Positions 5,786 through 5,826 of a stretch of DNA of 5,826 nt are shown in pieces. The notes beneath the pieces were generated by a model. The model made no database searches. It was not told the DNA's origin and saw only the letters and a program-made list of their open reading frames with translations. Positions within the stretch are counted from its first letter, which is position 1, and every line of letters starts with the position of its first letter. This DNA comes from Planctomycetaceae bacterium. Its GTDB lineage: Bacteria > Planctomycetota > Planctomycetia > Planctomycetales > Planctomycetaceae. The DNA lies in the NCBI GenBank assembly GCA_016765335.1, contig JAESQE010000290.1, positions 5,077 to 10,902 on the forward strand, in the 5' to 3' direction. Position numbers and translations under genes: made by a program.

Positions 5786-5826
5786 ACCTCTGAAAATCGT
5801 TCTCCCCCTTACGAAGGGGGAGTTAG
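5786..5826 (+). mobile_element. Probable left end of a third MITE-like element, cut by window edge
   Basis: ACCTCTGAAAATCG followed by TTCTCCCC aligns with ACTTCTGATAATTGG then TTCTCCCC at the left end of copy 1 (943-965), and its first bases match the inverted terminus of copy 2. It continues into a perfect hairpin, CTCCCCCTT-ACG-AAGGGGGAG (5802-5822), in the position of the subterminal hairpins of the other copies. The window ends before the diagnostic CACAGACA hairpin would appear, so this could also be an unrelated palindrome or a terminator for a gene further right. Confidence 0.45.

Overview
The window is most likely bacterial chromosome from a planctomycete-type organism (Gimesia/Rubinisphaera-like). 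This is an inference from the moderate GC content, the style of the proteins and the palindromic repeats in every intergenic gap. No rRNA or other taxonomic marker is present, so the assignment is moderate at family level and weak at genus level.

Five genes, all on the minus strand, fill almost the whole window. In transcription order (right to left) they are: an APH-fold phosphotransferase (5662-4613), a GalE-type UDP-glucose 4-epimerase (4281-3313), a UDP-glucuronate decarboxylase/UDP-xylose synthase (3149-2199), a UDP-glucuronate 4-epimerase (2202-1192) and a glucose-1-phosphate thymidylyltransferase RmlA (888 to beyond position 1). The two middle genes overlap by 4 nt and are almost certainly translationally coupled. 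The other gaps are 163 to 331 nt.

Together the four sugar-nucleotide enzymes would supply UDP-galactose, UDP-xylose, UDP-galacturonate and dTDP-glucose (the entry to dTDP-rhamnose) for a surface polysaccharide. No glycosyltransferase, flippase, polymerase or UDP-glucose dehydrogenase is visible here. This is a precursor-supply block, probably at the edge of a larger exopolysaccharide/O-antigen-type locus. Three of the genes in a row are paralogous extended short-chain dehydrogenase/reductases.

The least ordinary content is in the gaps. A 149-bp element at 4333-4481 has 20-bp imperfect terminal inverted repeats and sits exactly between two perfect 11-bp direct repeats, which is the signature of a MITE with target-site duplication. 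A diverged copy lies at 939-1080, and what looks like the left end of a third copy runs off the right edge (5786-5826). The three copies differ in sequence in a subterminal hairpin but keep its pairing. A separate 22-bp palindrome-bearing repeat occurs twice, in opposite orientations (1149-1170 and 3231-3252). Thus all four non-coding gaps, counting the right flank, carry dispersed palindromic repeat material. No tRNA, rRNA, CRISPR array or complete insertion sequence was seen.
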